Below, in pieces: positions 25,785-34,906 of a DNA stretch of 64,000 nt (position 1 is its first letter; each line of letters opens with the position of its first letter). Below the pieces are notes generated by a model, which did no database searches, had not been told where the DNA came from, and was given only the letters and a program-made list of their open reading frames with translations. The stretch comes from Bifidobacterium aesculapii (lineage in GTDB: Bacteria; Actinomycetota; Actinomycetes; Actinomycetales; Bifidobacteriaceae): positions 1 through 64,000 of the forward strand of contig NZ_BCFK01000054.1 in the NCBI RefSeq assembly GCF_001417815.1, given 5' to 3'. The translations under genes were made by a program, and so were the position numbers.

Positions 25785-27245
25785 TCAGGCCACGGCGGCG
25801 TCCGCCTTGGCGCGACGCTCGGCGAGCGCGGCGCGGATGGCCGGCTCGTTCTTCTCGAAGCGGCGGTAGAGCAGCATGATGGCGATGACGATCGCGTAGA
25901 CGATGACCGGCAGCCAGATGAAGCAGAACTGGATGGCGTTCAGCGCTTCGGCGCTCTGCTTGGCGTTGGCGACGTAGCCGGCGGCGGCCATGATCTTGGA
26001 GGGGATCAGGTTGCCGAGTCCGGAGCCGAACTGGATGCAGAAGGAGGCGCCCACGGCGGACAGCAGACCGGCGGCGCGGATGCCGTTCTTGTATTCGCCG
26101 TAGTCGACGGTGTCGGCGAGCATGGCGAACGGCATGGCGAGAGCCATGGCGGCCCCGAGGATGGAGATGGCCCAGAACACGACGAACAGGGCGAAGCTGT
26201 GGGACGCGGTGAGCAGCAGGAGCTGGCCGATGATGGCCATGACCATGCCGAGGATCATCGTGTCGGTCTTGCCGGCCTTGCCGAGACGCTTGGAGACGTT
26301 CGGGATGAGGAACGTGGTGATGAGGCCGAGGATCTGCATGCCGTTGAGGACGGTGGCGAGGTTCTCGTCGTTCAGGTTGTACTTGGCGTAGTACACGGCC
26401 ACGGACATGCGGTCCTCCTGGGCGATCCAGAAGATCACGAAGGCGACGATGAGGATGATCCACGGCCAGTTGCCCTTGATGGCGTGCAGGCTCTCCTTGA
26501 ACGGCAGCGGATTCTGGGTCTTCGGATCGTAGTTGTGCTCGCGGATGTTGCGGAAGGCGAACAGGAGCAGCGCGACGGCGATAACGCCGTAGACGGCGAA
26601 GGTGAACATGAAGCCGACCCTCTGGTTCGTCTCGCCGGTGATGGCCTTGCCGGCCCAGTTGACCAGCGGGATGGTGCACACGGCGGTGATGAACGTGCCG
26701 AGCAGGCCGCCCGACAGACGGAAGGTGTTGGCCTTGACGCGCTCGGCCGGGTCCGGGGTGAGGTTGGACAGGATCGCGGTGATCGGCGTCTGGATGCCGG
26801 TGTAGACGAGTCCGGCGGCGAGGATGTAGGTGACGGTGGCGTAGACGACCTTGCCCATCGGGGGCAGGTCGGGGGCGGTGAACGCGAGGAAGACGGTGAT
26901 GGCGAAGGGCACGCACATCCACAGGAAGAACGGGCGGGACTGGCCCCACTTGGTCTTGGTGTGGTCGACGATGGAGCCCCAGACCGGTGCGGAGATGCAG
27001 TCGCCGATGCGGGCGATGAGCAGGATCCAACCCGCGGCGGCGGCGGTGATGCCGAACACGTCGGTGTAGAAGAACATGATGTAGGTGCCGAGCGACGAGT
27101 ACAGCAGGTTGCCTGCCATATCGGTGCTCATGTACGAGACCTTCTCCTTCAGGGGCAGCACGCCGCTGAATCCGGTCTCCGTGCCTTCGATGCCCGCGGC
27201 GCCCTCCGCGGCGCAGGGCTCAGTCATGGTGGCGCTGATTGCCAT
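25785..27245 (-). CDS. GPH-family sugar:cation symporter
   Basis: The 486-residue protein has 12 hydrophobic segments and the glycoside-pentoside-hexuronide (MelB-like) signatures ARIGDCISAPVWGSIVDHTKTKWG and MLADTVDYGEYKNGIRAAGL. Such carriers import di- or oligosaccharides or glycosides with H+ or Na+. Position before a GH38 mannosidase suggests an alpha-mannoside substrate, by inference. GAGAGGA upstream fixes ATG 27245; a further in-frame ATG at 27227 is possible. A promoter with a perfect TATAAT lies about 165 bp upstream. Confidence 0.9.
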   Translation of the reverse strand: MAISATMTEPCAAEGAAGIEGTETGFSGVLPLKEKVSYMSTDMAGNLLYSSLGTYIMFFYTDVFGITAAAAGWILLIARIGDCISAPVWGSIVDHTKTKWGQSRPFFLWMCVPFAITVFLAFTAPDLPPMGKVVYATVTYILAAGLVYTGIQTPITAILSNLTPDPAERVKANTFRLSGGLLGTFITAVCTIPLVNWAGKAITGETNQRVGFMFTFAVYGVIAVALLLFAFRNIREHNYDPKTQNPLPFKESLHAIKGNWPWIILIVAFVIFWIAQEDRMSVAVYYAKYNLNDENLATVLNGMQILGLITTFLIPNVSKRLGKAGKTDTMILGMVMAIIGQLLLLTASHSFALFVVFWAISILGAAMALAMPFAMLADTVDYGEYKNGIRAAGLLSAVGASFCIQFGSGLGNLIPSKIMAAAGYVANAKQSAEALNAIQFCFIWLPVIVYAIVIAIMLLYRRFEKNEPAIRAALAERRAKADAAVA

Positions 27246-27406
27246 GATCCATCCTCTCTTGCAGATTTCACGTCCGTGGGACGTGTGGTGTTTCACCTCA
27301 TCGGCGTGAAGCATGTTCTCGCGCCGATCGCATGATTCCCGCAGAAAAATCCCTATCTTCACAGTTCCATCATGTTTGTTATGGAATATATACGCAGATT
27401 TGGCGG

Positions 27407-27435
27407 ATTATAACGCTTTCGCAACAGATTGATAA
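27407..27435 (-). promoter_or_regulatory. promoter of the GPH symporter gene
   Basis: On the minus strand TTATCA (27430-27435) and a perfect TATAAT (27407-27412) are 17 bases apart. The surrounding AT-rich sequence repeats GCGTTAT twice, which may be a regulator half-site. The 302-bp gap otherwise holds only the terminator of the upstream gene. Confidence 0.65.
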
Positions 27436-27462
27436 CGCAACCATAACGATGCAAGGGCATAA

Positions 27463-27523
27463 CAAAACGCCGTACATACCATTATGTGAGATAAAAATAA
27501 TCACATAGTGACATGTACGGCGT
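27463..27523 (-). terminator. terminator of the HTH-aminotransferase gene
   Basis: ACGCCGTACAT and ATGTACGGCGT make a perfect 11-bp outer stem, with an inner ATTATGTGA/TCACATAGT stem. On the minus strand the structure is followed by TTTTGTT. Confidence 0.85.
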
Positions 27524-27547
27524 GGTGGCCGACGGTGGGCCTTCCGA

Positions 27548-29095
27548 CTAGTTCTGCCAGTAGCGGCCGAAGAAGTCCGCGATCTTCGCGGTCGCGTCAC
27601 GGAGCACCTCGATGCGCGGCAGATAGACGATGCGGAAGTGGTCGGGCTTGTCCCAGTTGAACCCGCCGCCCCGCGTGATGAGGATGCGTTCGTCATGCAG
27701 CAGGTCGAGGGCGAACTGCTCGTCGTCATGGATGTTGAACCGCTTGACGTCGATCTTCGGGAAGATGTAGAACGCGGCCTTCGGCTTGACCGCGGTCAGT
27801 CCGGGGATCGCGTTGATCGCGTCGTAGATGTAGTCGCGTTGCTCGTGGATGCGGCCTCCGGGCACGATGTAGTCGTTGACGCTCTGGTGCCCGCCGAGCG
27901 CCGTCTGCACGATGGACTGCGCGGGCACGTTCGAGCAGATGCGCATGTTCGCGAGCATGTTGATGCCTTCGATGTAGTCCCTGGCGACGCGCTTGTCGCC
28001 CGACAGCACCATCCAGCCGACGCGGTAGCCGGCAATCATATGCGACTTCGACAGACCGGAGAACGTCACGCAGAACAGGTCCGGGGCGAGGGAGGCGATG
28101 GACGTGTGCGTGAGCCCGTCCATCACGAGCCGGTCGTAGATCTCGTCGGAGAAGATCATCAGATGGTGCTCGCGGGCCAGTTCGACGATCTGCTCGAGCA
28201 CCTCCTTCGGGTACAGCGCGCCGGTGGGGTTGTTCGGGTTGATGATGACGATCGCCACCGTGCGGTCGGTGATCTTCGCGCGCATGTCGTCGATGTCCGG
28301 ATACCATTCGGAGTCCTCGTCGCACACGTAATGCACGGCGGTGCCGCCGGCGAGGTTCACGCACGCCGTCCACAGCGGGTAATCGGGGCTCGGGATGAGC
28401 ACTTCGTCGCCGTCGTCCAGCAATGCGGACATGCACAGGTTGATGAGCTCGCTGACGCCGTTGCCGGTGTAGATGTCGTCGATGGTGACGTTGGGCAGGT
28501 TCTTCAATTGCGCGTACTGCATGATGGCCTTGCGCGCGGAGAACAGGCCCTTGGACGGCGAATACCCCTCGGTCTCGGTGAGCTGGTGGGCCATGTCGTA
28601 GACGACCTCGTCCGGCGTGCGGAATCCGAACGGCGCCGGGTTTCCGATGTTCAATTTGAGGATGTGCGTGCCGTCGGCCTCCATGCGCGCCGCCTCGTCG
28701 ACGACCGGGCCGCGCACGTCGTAGAGCACGTTGTCGAGCTTGTGGGACTTGCCGAACGCCCTGCGGCGCGGCGCGGCGGGCGCCGGCTCGGCGTCGGGAC
28801 CTTCCGGACCGGCGGGGACGGGACCGTCCGTCACGTCCGCCGTCGCCGACGGGAGGGGCGACGCGTCGTCCTGCGGCATGGATCCGCGCAGCCATTCCGG
28901 ATCCACCTTGAGCTGCGCGGCGAGGAAGTCGAGGATGTCCTCGCGGGGCATGGTCTTGCCGGCCACGTACTGGCTGATATGGCTCTTGCCCATGCGCACG
29001 CCCAGGGATTCGGCCGCACGCACCAGATCCACCTGCTTGACGCCCCTGTCGTTCATCGCCTCGTGCAGTCGCTCCGCGAACACCGCTGTGGACAT
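27548..29095 (-). CDS. aminotransferase fused to an N-terminal XRE-type HTH domain
   Basis: The 515-residue protein has three parts. Residues 1-70 form a Cro/C1-like helix-turn-helix (FAERLHEAMNDRGVKQVDL, SHISQYVAGKTMP). Residues 75-110 are a Pro/Ala linker. From about 115 on is a fold-type I PLP aminotransferase of the AlaA/AspC group with INPNNPTGALYP (about 285-296), FSDEIYDRL (315-323) and the PLP lysine K350 in SGLSKSH. It probably makes alanine or glutamate from pyruvate or 2-oxoglutarate. The DNA-binding head suggests an enzyme that also regulates, perhaps its own gene. GGAGGAA next to ATG 29095 sets the start. Five copies of a TTGAAC half-site lie just upstream. Confidence 0.9.
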   Translation of the reverse strand: MSTAVFAERLHEAMNDRGVKQVDLVRAAESLGVRMGKSHISQYVAGKTMPREDILDFLAAQLKVDPEWLRGSMPQDDASPLPSATADVTDGPVPAGPEGPDAEPAPAAPRRRAFGKSHKLDNVLYDVRGPVVDEAARMEADGTHILKLNIGNPAPFGFRTPDEVVYDMAHQLTETEGYSPSKGLFSARKAIMQYAQLKNLPNVTIDDIYTGNGVSELINLCMSALLDDGDEVLIPSPDYPLWTACVNLAGGTAVHYVCDEDSEWYPDIDDMRAKITDRTVAIVIINPNNPTGALYPKEVLEQIVELAREHHLMIFSDEIYDRLVMDGLTHTSIASLAPDLFCVTFSGLSKSHMIAGYRVGWMVLSGDKRVARDYIEGINMLANMRICSNVPAQSIVQTALGGHQSVNDYIVPGGRIHEQRDYIYDAINAIPGLTAVKPKAAFYIFPKIDVKRFNIHDDEQFALDLLHDERILITRGGGFNWDKPDHFRIVYLPRIEVLRDATAKIADFFGRYWQN

Positions 29096-29122
29096 GTCTT
29101 CCTCCAAACCATGCAGACCATG

Positions 29123-29231
29123 AAGTTCAATATTCATATTGAACATTGGTTCATAACCTAGGAGAAGTTCAAGACAAGTTCAATTACCTACGCCCGCCGA
29201 TGTCACATACCGGACATCTGAAATTGAACTT
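29123..29231. promoter_or_regulatory. cluster of AAGTTCAA half-sites upstream of the HTH-aminotransferase gene
   Basis: AAGTTCAA occurs at 29123-29130, 29165-29172 and 29176-29183, and its complement at 29139-29144 (TTGAAC) and 29224-29231. The first two make a perfect 20-bp palindrome, GTTCAATAT-TC-ATATTGAAC (29125-29144). The array lies 28-136 bases before the start codon, where the promoter must be. Confidence 0.7.
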
Positions 29232-29250
29232 CATTGCGGGAGTCACACGC

Positions 29251-30093
29251 CTACGGCCGCAGCAGGTGGGATTCGATCCATCGGGCCACGCCGTCGTCGT
29301 CGTTGGGCGGGCACACGTCGTCGGCGACCGCCAGCACCTTGGGATTCGCGTTGGCGACGGCCACGCCGATGCCGGAGGCCGTCATCATGTCGATGTCGAT
29401 GAGGTCGTCGCCGAAGCTCACGGTATCGGCGAGGGGCACGTCCATGCGCGCGCACAGGGTCTGAAGCGCATGGCGCTTGTTGGCGAGCGGGTTCATCAGC
29501 ATCCACATCGACCCTTCGGAGATGGCCACGTCGAAATCCGGGGGAACGAGTTCGCCGAGTCTCGTCCACTGTTCGGGCTCGGGGAAGACGATGAGCTTGT
29601 CGGCGATGCCGTCGGGCACGTCGGTGAAGTCAGTGAACCGCCAGGTCTGGGTCTTCCAGTAGACGCTCACGTCGAAGTTGGTGTAGCGCACGTCATCCAT
29701 GACGATGCCGAGTTTCAGCCCGGGCATCTCGCCAAGCAGGAACCGGCACACCTCGCACGCCCGGGCGGCGGGAAAGCCGATCTTGAGCAGATGCCCGTCG
29801 GCCGGCATGACGCCCGAAGTGAGCATCCCGTAGTCGGAGCGCGCGGGCTCGAAGTCGATGAGCGCGCCGTTGAGATAGATGACCGCATCCACCGGCAGCT
29901 TCTCGGCGTATTCGTAGCCGGTGCTCACCGGGCGCGCCGTGGCGATCGCGAACCGGTACCCGGCATCGTGCAGCCGTTCGACCGTGCGGACGGAACGATC
30001 GGTGATGTGGCGCCCCTCGAAGGTGGGGGCGCCATGAAGCAGCGTGCCGTCGAGGTCGGCGACGATGAGGCGAGAATGGACGTTCACGGTCAT
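29251..30093 (-). CDS. HAD-superfamily sugar-phosphatase-like hydrolase (Cof type)
   Basis: The 280-residue cytoplasmic protein carries the catalytic DLDGT at residues 13-17 with both aspartates, a motif II threonine in FAIATARP (about 50), and motif IV VSFGDDLIDIDMM followed by VAVANANPKVLAVAD, typical of class IIB HAD enzymes with a mobile C2 cap. Such proteins dephosphorylate sugar phosphates or flavin/pyridoxal phosphates; the substrate cannot be told. It follows ldh by 51 bp on the same strand and may be co-transcribed. The ribosome site is weak. Confidence 0.88.
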   Translation of the reverse strand: MTVNVHSRLIVADLDGTLLHGAPTFEGRHITDRSVRTVERLHDAGYRFAIATARPVSTGYEYAEKLPVDAVIYLNGALIDFEPARSDYGMLTSGVMPADGHLLKIGFPAARACEVCRFLLGEMPGLKLGIVMDDVRYTNFDVSVYWKTQTWRFTDFTDVPDGIADKLIVFPEPEQWTRLGELVPPDFDVAISEGSMWMLMNPLANKRHALQTLCARMDVPLADTVSFGDDLIDIDMMTASGIGVAVANANPKVLAVADDVCPPNDDDGVARWIESHLLRP

Positions 30094-30144
30094 GGGAATG
30101 CTTTCGTTTCGGGCTCACGGACGGTCACGGACGGGCGCGCCGGG

Positions 30145-31095
30145 TCAGACGAGACCGGCGCAGTAGGAGCGCACGATTCCGGCGGAACGGTGGAGCTTGG
30201 CGCGTTCCCCGTCGGTCAGGTCGAGTTCGACGATTTCGTTGGCGCCGTTGGCGCGCAGTTCGGTCGGCACGCCGAGGAAGACGTCATGTTCGCCGTATTC
30301 GCCGTCCAGCAGCGTGGATACGGGCACGATGCGGCGTTCGTCCCACAGGATCGTCTGCACGATGCCGGCGACGGTGGAGGCGATGCCGAAGTTGGTGCCG
30401 TGCTTGACGGCGACGATCTCGTCACCGCGCATACGCGTCCTGCGTTCGATCTCCTGTGTGGAGACGGAGGAGAAGCGGCTGCGGTTGTCGTCGAGGAATC
30501 GGGCGAACGGCTTGCCGCCCAGCGAGACGGTGGACCACGCCGTGAACTGCGAGTCGCCGTGCTCCCCCATGACGAACCCGCCGACGTTGCGCGGATCGAG
30601 CCCGGTCTCCTCGCCGATGATGGTCTTGAGGCGCGACGTGTCGAGCGCGGTGCCGGTGCCGAGCACCTGCGAACGCGGCAGCCCGGAACGCTTCCACGCG
30701 TACCAGGCCATGACGTCGACCGGGTTGGAGACCATGACGATCACGCCGTCGAAGCCGGAGGCCATGACATGGTCGACGACATCGCCGACGAGTCCGACGG
30801 TGAAGCCGAGTTCGGCCAGACGATTGGAATCGACGGGCGGTTTGCGCCCGACCGTGACGACGACGATGTCGGCGTCACGGCAGTCGGAGTAGTCGCCGGC
30901 ATGGACCCGGATGTGACGGTCCCAGAACTCGCTGCCGTCATCGAGGTCGTGGCTCTCCCCCGACGCCTTGTCCCGATTGTGGTCGATGAGCACGAGCTCG
31001 TTGCACAGCCCGTGGGTGACGATGGCGAAGGCCGCGGTGGCACCCACCTGTCCGGTTCCCACGATGACGACCTTGTTGCGGTTCATGGTGACCAT
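30145..31095 (-). CDS. ldh: L-lactate dehydrogenase
   Basis: The enzyme reduces pyruvate to L-lactate with NADH, the main redox outlet of the bifid shunt besides acetate and ethanol. It has 316 residues. The Rossmann motif GTGQVG is at 13-18, the substrate arginine lies in DSNRLAELG (about 92), and the active-site histidine is H179 in GEHGDSQ. The sequence follows the bifidobacterial type beginning MVTMNRNKVVIVGTG as I recall it. AAAGGAA seven bases before ATG 31095 fixes the start; ATG 31086 is the alternative. A GC-rich hairpin in the leader (31123-31148, TTGCGCC/GGCGCAA) precedes it. It may share a transcript with the HAD gene. Confidence 0.96.
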   Translation of the reverse strand: MVTMNRNKVVIVGTGQVGATAAFAIVTHGLCNELVLIDHNRDKASGESHDLDDGSEFWDRHIRVHAGDYSDCRDADIVVVTVGRKPPVDSNRLAELGFTVGLVGDVVDHVMASGFDGVIVMVSNPVDVMAWYAWKRSGLPRSQVLGTGTALDTSRLKTIIGEETGLDPRNVGGFVMGEHGDSQFTAWSTVSLGGKPFARFLDDNRSRFSSVSTQEIERRTRMRGDEIVAVKHGTNFGIASTVAGIVQTILWDERRIVPVSTLLDGEYGEHDVFLGVPTELRANGANEIVELDLTDGERAKLHRSAGIVRSYCAGLV

Positions 31096-31155
31096 GGCAC
31101 GGTTCCTTTCACTAGACGCACATTGCGCCCGGCACACGGCCGGCGCAACGAAACT

Positions 31156-31187
31156 GACCCATGGCACCGGTTCCGGGGCCATGGGTC
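31156..31187 (-). terminator. terminator after secG
   Basis: GACCCATGGC and GCCATGGGTC form a perfect 10-bp stem whose inner CCGG arms can extend it. It lies 29 bases downstream of the secG stop and closes the housekeeping block. Confidence 0.65.
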
Positions 31188-31216
31188 ATACGAGGGCGTG
31201 ATGCGCGCGACGCATC

Positions 31217-31465
31217 TCAGATGAGGTTGAACTTGGTCATCAGGCCGAGGGCGATGATGATCGCCACCCAGATCAGGGCGATGACGACGGTCCAACGGTT
31301 CAGGTTCTTCTCGGCCACGCCGGAGGTGCCCGCGTTCTGGGTCAGACCGCCGCCGAACATGTCGGACAGGCCGCCGCCCTTGCCCTTATGCATGAGAATG
31401 AGCAGCGTCAGCAGGCAGCTGAGCACGACGACGACGATTTCGAGCGCGATTTTCAGAGCGGTCAC
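31217..31465 (-). CDS. secG: preprotein translocase subunit SecG
   Basis: This 82-residue membrane protein has two hydrophobic segments (about 5-22 and 55-78) joined by a Gly-rich loop with HKGKGGGLSDMFGGG, the SecG hallmark. It assists SecYE in protein export. It starts with GTG (31465); GGAGGT lies nine bases upstream. Position after tpiA is the usual actinobacterial order. Confidence 0.94.
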   Translation of the reverse strand: MTALKIALEIVVVVLSCLLTLLILMHKGKGGGLSDMFGGGLTQNAGTSGVAEKNLNRWTVVIALIWVAIIIALGLMTKFNLI

Positions 31466-31538
31466 GGGTGGATACCTCCAACTTGGTACAAATCTTCACC
31501 AATCATAGCGCAATGCGCCGAACAATGCATCGTGCCCC

Positions 31539-32333
31539 TCAACGGGTCGCCTTGGCGGTCAGACGGCATATCCTGACCAGCTCGTCCACGTCGAGCGCCG
31601 CGCCGCCGATCAGGAAGCCGTCCACGTCCGGCTCGCCGATGAGTTCGACGGCGTTCCTGGACGAGACGGAGCCGCCGTACAGGATGCGCACGGTGTCGGC
31701 CACCGTGTCGTCGAACGTGGCGCGAAGGTCGTCCCTGATGGCCTGCGCCGCGTACTGCGCGGATTCGGGAGTGGCGACCATGCCCGTGCCGATGGCCCAC
31801 ACGGGTTCGTACGCGATGATGAGTTTCGAGGCCTCACGCTCGTCGAGGTCGCGGGTCACGTCATGCACCTGCCCCACGGCGAAGTCCAGTTCGATGCCCT
31901 GACGCCGCTCCTCGAAGCTTTCGCCGACGCACAGGATGGGCTGCATGCCCGCGGCGAGGACGGCCCGCACCTGGTCGACGATGTTCGCATCGTCCTCGGG
32001 ATGGTATTTGCGCCGCTCGGAGTGGCCGATGATCACATAGGAGCAGCCGAGCCGCGCGATCATGTCCGCGGAGATGTCTCCGGTGAACGCCCCCTGATCG
32101 GTGACGGACACGGACTGCGCGCCGTACCGTATCTTGAGTTTGTCGGCCTCGACGAGCACCTCCACGCTGCGCAGCGAGGTGAACGACGGGAACAGCGCCA
32201 CCTCCACCCTGCGGAAGTCGAAATGGGCGTCACGCAGCATCCACGCGAACTTCTGCACGAAATACGTCGCCTCGAGATGATCGAAGTTCATCTTCCAATT
32301 GCCCGCCACCAGCGGTATGCGTTCGGACGCCAT
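31539..32333 (-). CDS. tpiA: triosephosphate isomerase
   Basis: The enzyme interconverts dihydroxyacetone phosphate and glyceraldehyde 3-phosphate. The 264-residue protein has AGNWKMN with the substrate lysine (about 10-16), the electrophile histidine in VIIGHSERR and the catalytic glutamate in AYEPVWAIGTG; the phosphate loop LYGGSVS is near the end. GGGGGAG before the ATG supports the start. It lies between pgk and secG; a strong hairpin separates it from pgk. Confidence 0.97.
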   Translation of the reverse strand: MASERIPLVAGNWKMNFDHLEATYFVQKFAWMLRDAHFDFRRVEVALFPSFTSLRSVEVLVEADKLKIRYGAQSVSVTDQGAFTGDISADMIARLGCSYVIIGHSERRKYHPEDDANIVDQVRAVLAAGMQPILCVGESFEERRQGIELDFAVGQVHDVTRDLDEREASKLIIAYEPVWAIGTGMVATPESAQYAAQAIRDDLRATFDDTVADTVRILYGGSVSSRNAVELIGEPDVDGFLIGGAALDVDELVRICRLTAKATR

Positions 32334-32379
32334 GCGCGGTCTCCCCCTCAGTAGAAACGTATGTGCGGTACGGACGGCA

Positions 32380-32419
32380 ATGGCTCCCCGGCCCCCCTTG
32401 CGGGGTCCCGGGGAGCCAT
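32380..32419 (-). terminator. hairpin between pgk and tpiA
   Basis: ATGGCTCCCCGG and CCGGGGAGCCAT form a perfect 12-bp stem, extended inside by CCCC/GGGG, 12 bases after the pgk stop. The lack of a U-run suggests partial termination or mRNA protection. Confidence 0.7.
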
Positions 32420-32431
32420 GCGTTCGTCGGA

Positions 32432-33637
32432 TCAGTCGAGCACCTTCAGGCCCGGCAGCTCCTTGCCCTCGAGGAACTCGAGGGAGGCGCCGCCACCGGT
32501 GGAGATGTGCGAGAAGCCGTCCTCCGGGAAGCCGAGGTTACGCACCGCGGAGGCGGAATCGCCGCCGCCGACGATGGTGAACGCACCGGCTGCGGTGGCG
32601 TCGACGAGGCCCTGGGCCACGGCCTTGGTGCCGGCCGCGAACTCGGGGATCTCGAACACGCCCATCGGGCCGTTCCACACGACGGTCTTGGAGTCCACGA
32701 TCTTGTCGTGGAACAGCTTCTGGGAGTCGGGGCCGATGTCGAGGCCCATCTTGTCGGCCGGGATGGCGTCGGCGGCCACGACCTCCGGGGCGACCGGGGT
32801 GTCGCCGGCCGGGAAGCCGGGGTTCACGACGATGTCGGTGGGCAGCACGAGCTCGACGCCGTTCTTCTCGGCGGTGGCGATGTAGCCCTTGACCTTGTCG
32901 AGCTGGTCCTCTTCGAGCAGGGAGGTGCCGACCTCGTAGCCCTTGGCCTTGAGGAAGGTGAACACCATGCCGCCGCCGATGACCAGACGGTTGGCCTTGT
33001 CGAGCAGGTTCTCGATGACGCCGAGCTTGTCGGAGACCTTGGAACCGCCGAGCACGACGGTGAACGGACGCTCCGGGTTCTCGGTCGCCTTGGACAGCGC
33101 CTTGACCTCCTTCTCGACCAGCAGGCCGGCGGCGGCCGGCAGATCGGCGGCGACGTCGTAGTTGGAGCCCTGGGCGCGGTGGACGACGCCGAAGCCATCG
33201 GAGACGAAGGCCTCGCCGAGGGCTGCGATCTTCTTGGCGTACGCAGCACGCTCGGCGGCATCCTTGGAAGTCTCCTCCGGGTTGAAGCGCACGTTCTCAA
33301 GCAGGACGACGTCGCCGTCGGACATGGCGGCGACCTTGGCCTGGGCGTCCTCGCCGTAGGTGTCCTTCGCCAGCGGCACGTCGATGCCGAGCAGCTCGCC
33401 GAGGCGGGCGGCCACGGGGGCGAGGGACAGCTCCGGGACGACCTTGCCCTTCGGGCGGCCGAGGTGGGCCATCAGGATGACCTTCGCGCCCTGCTCGCGC
33501 AGGTTCTTGATCGTCGGCAGGGCGGCCTTGATGCGGCCGTCGTCGGTGATCGTGGTGCCGTCCAGCGGGACGTTGAAATCGGCGCGCACCAGAACGCGCT
33601 TGCCCTTGAGATCTCCGAGATCCTTGAGTGTCTTCAT
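32432..33637 (-). CDS. pgk: phosphoglycerate kinase
   Basis: The enzyme makes ATP from 1,3-bisphosphoglycerate in the lower part of the bifid shunt. The protein has 401 residues, a normal length. It shows [14 protein letters not shown] near the start, [18 protein letters not shown], the hinge and nucleotide segment [13 protein letters not shown], and [12 protein letters not shown] near the C-terminus. AAAGGA just upstream sets ATG 33637. Codon use shows the high-expression bias. A small hairpin (33668-33689, AAGTGGC/GCCACTT) lies in its leader. Confidence 0.97.
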   Translation of the reverse strand: MKTLKDLGDLKGKRVLVRADFNVPLDGTTITDDGRIKAALPTIKNLREQGAKVILMAHLGRPKGKVVPELSLAPVAARLGELLGIDVPLAKDTYGEDAQAKVAAMSDGDVVLLENVRFNPEETSKDAAERAAYAKKIAALGEAFVSDGFGVVHRAQGSNYDVAADLPAAAGLLVEKEVKALSKATENPERPFTVVLGGSKVSDKLGVIENLLDKANRLVIGGGMVFTFLKAKGYEVGTSLLEEDQLDKVKGYIATAEKNGVELVLPTDIVVNPGFPAGDTPVAPEVVAADAIPADKMGLDIGPDSQKLFHDKIVDSKTVVWNGPMGVFEIPEFAAGTKAVAQGLVDATAAGAFTIVGGGDSASAVRNLGFPEDGFSHISTGGGASLEFLEGKELPGLKVLD

Positions 33638-33701
33638 GAATATCCTTTCATAACCGCATGCGCGGGAAAGTGGCGGTGTCTTGCCACTTCGCATAATACA
33701 A

Positions 33702-33726
33702 CAGGCCCGCCGTCCGGGCGGGCCTG
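33702..33726 (-). terminator. terminator of whiA
   Basis: CAGGCCCGCC and GGCGGGCCTG form a perfect 10-bp stem with a 5-base loop, followed on the minus strand by TTGTATTAT. It separates whiA from pgk. Confidence 0.8.
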
Positions 33727-33773
33727 ACACAGGATTTTTTGGAACTCGTGGCGTGCGACGCCATGCGGGCGGC

Positions 33774-34721
33774 TCAGGAACGGACCTTCTCGGTCTTCTC
33801 CGCGAGCTGAAGCAGACGGCGGATGCGTCCCGCGATGGCGTCCTTGGAGATGGGCGGCTCCGCCAGACGGCCGAGCTCCTCCAGGCTCGCATCGCCATGC
33901 TCCAGACGCAGCTGGCCCGCGGCACGCAGGTTCTCGGGCACGTCGACGCCGGCCTGGTCGAACAGTTCGAACGCCTTGCGCACCTTGTCGCACGCTTCGG
34001 CCGCCGCCTTGGCGGAACGGCGCATGTTGGCGTCGTCGAAGTTGGCGAGGCGGTTCGCCTTGGACCGGGTCTCGCCGTCGGAACGCTTGCCCGTCCAGTC
34101 ACGCGCCGAGCGCATGGCGCCCATCGAGTTGAGCATGCGTTCGATGGAATCGGGGTCGGTGAGCGTCACGCGGAAGGATTTGCTCAACTGCCTGGGCTTG
34201 GCGGTGATGCCGAGCCTGCGCGCAAGTCCCGCCAACGCCATCGCGGCCTCGTTGCTCGGGCAGATGATCTCCATATACGGGTTCTTGCCGAGGTCGGAGA
34301 GGATGCCCTTCGCCATGAAGGCGCCTCTCCACGCGGCCCTCACCTGCGCGATCTTACCCTGCACGATCTTCACCGGCAGGCCGCGCACGGCCTTGTTGCG
34401 GTCGATGAGGCCGGTGGCCACGGCGAGGTTCACGGCCCCGCGCTCCACCTTGACGATATGGTACTGGTGGGAGCCCTTGGGCGTCGTGCGCGTCGACGTG
34501 ATGAGCTTCGCTTCGAGGTTGTACAGGTCCCTGATGTTGTCGCGCAGCCATTCCGCGGCGACCAACGAATCGAAAGTGGCGAGCATGACGATCTGCTTCT
34601 GGGCGTTGTTCATGAAGCCGCCGGCGAAGCGGATCATGGCGGTGACCTGCGCCTTCCTGGCGTCCGCCTTCTCGTCCTCAAGCGCCGCGAGCTCGCTTTT
34701 CACATCATCCAGAAGAGCCAA
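33774..34721 (-). CDS. whiA: sporulation/cell-division regulator WhiA
   Basis: WhiA proteins combine a degenerate LAGLIDADG homing-endonuclease fold (here about 90-200, with [17 protein letters not shown]) and a C-terminal helix-turn-helix (about 245-300, [16 protein letters not shown]). They control division genes in actinobacteria. The 315-residue protein is of normal length. It starts with TTG at 34721 with AGGAGGT six bases before. It sits downstream of rapZ as in other Gram-positive bacteria, though the yvcK/glmR gene often found between rapZ and whiA is missing: the 185-bp gap holds no gene. Confidence 0.95.
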   Translation of the reverse strand: MALLDDVKSELAALEDEKADARKAQVTAMIRFAGGFMNNAQKQIVMLATFDSLVAAEWLRDNIRDLYNLEAKLITSTRTTPKGSHQYHIVKVERGAVNLAVATGLIDRNKAVRGLPVKIVQGKIAQVRAAWRGAFMAKGILSDLGKNPYMEIICPSNEAAMALAGLARRLGITAKPRQLSKSFRVTLTDPDSIERMLNSMGAMRSARDWTGKRSDGETRSKANRLANFDDANMRRSAKAAAEACDKVRKAFELFDQAGVDVPENLRAAGQLRLEHGDASLEELGRLAEPPISKDAIAGRIRRLLQLAEKTEKVRS

Positions 34722-34906
34722 GAGCCAACCTCCTAAGTCTCGTCCCTCTCAATGGTTCCGGGGTTCGGGGCATGGAACGGGGTGCTATGTTCCCGCGCCT
34801 CCCGCCGAATTTCTGTGATACCGGCCATCTTGGACAACAGTCGCCCCGTTTTCGCTTTTCCATGGCCGCCGTCTCGACATGTGGTCAGGGCGAGCCGGCC
34901 GGAAAA

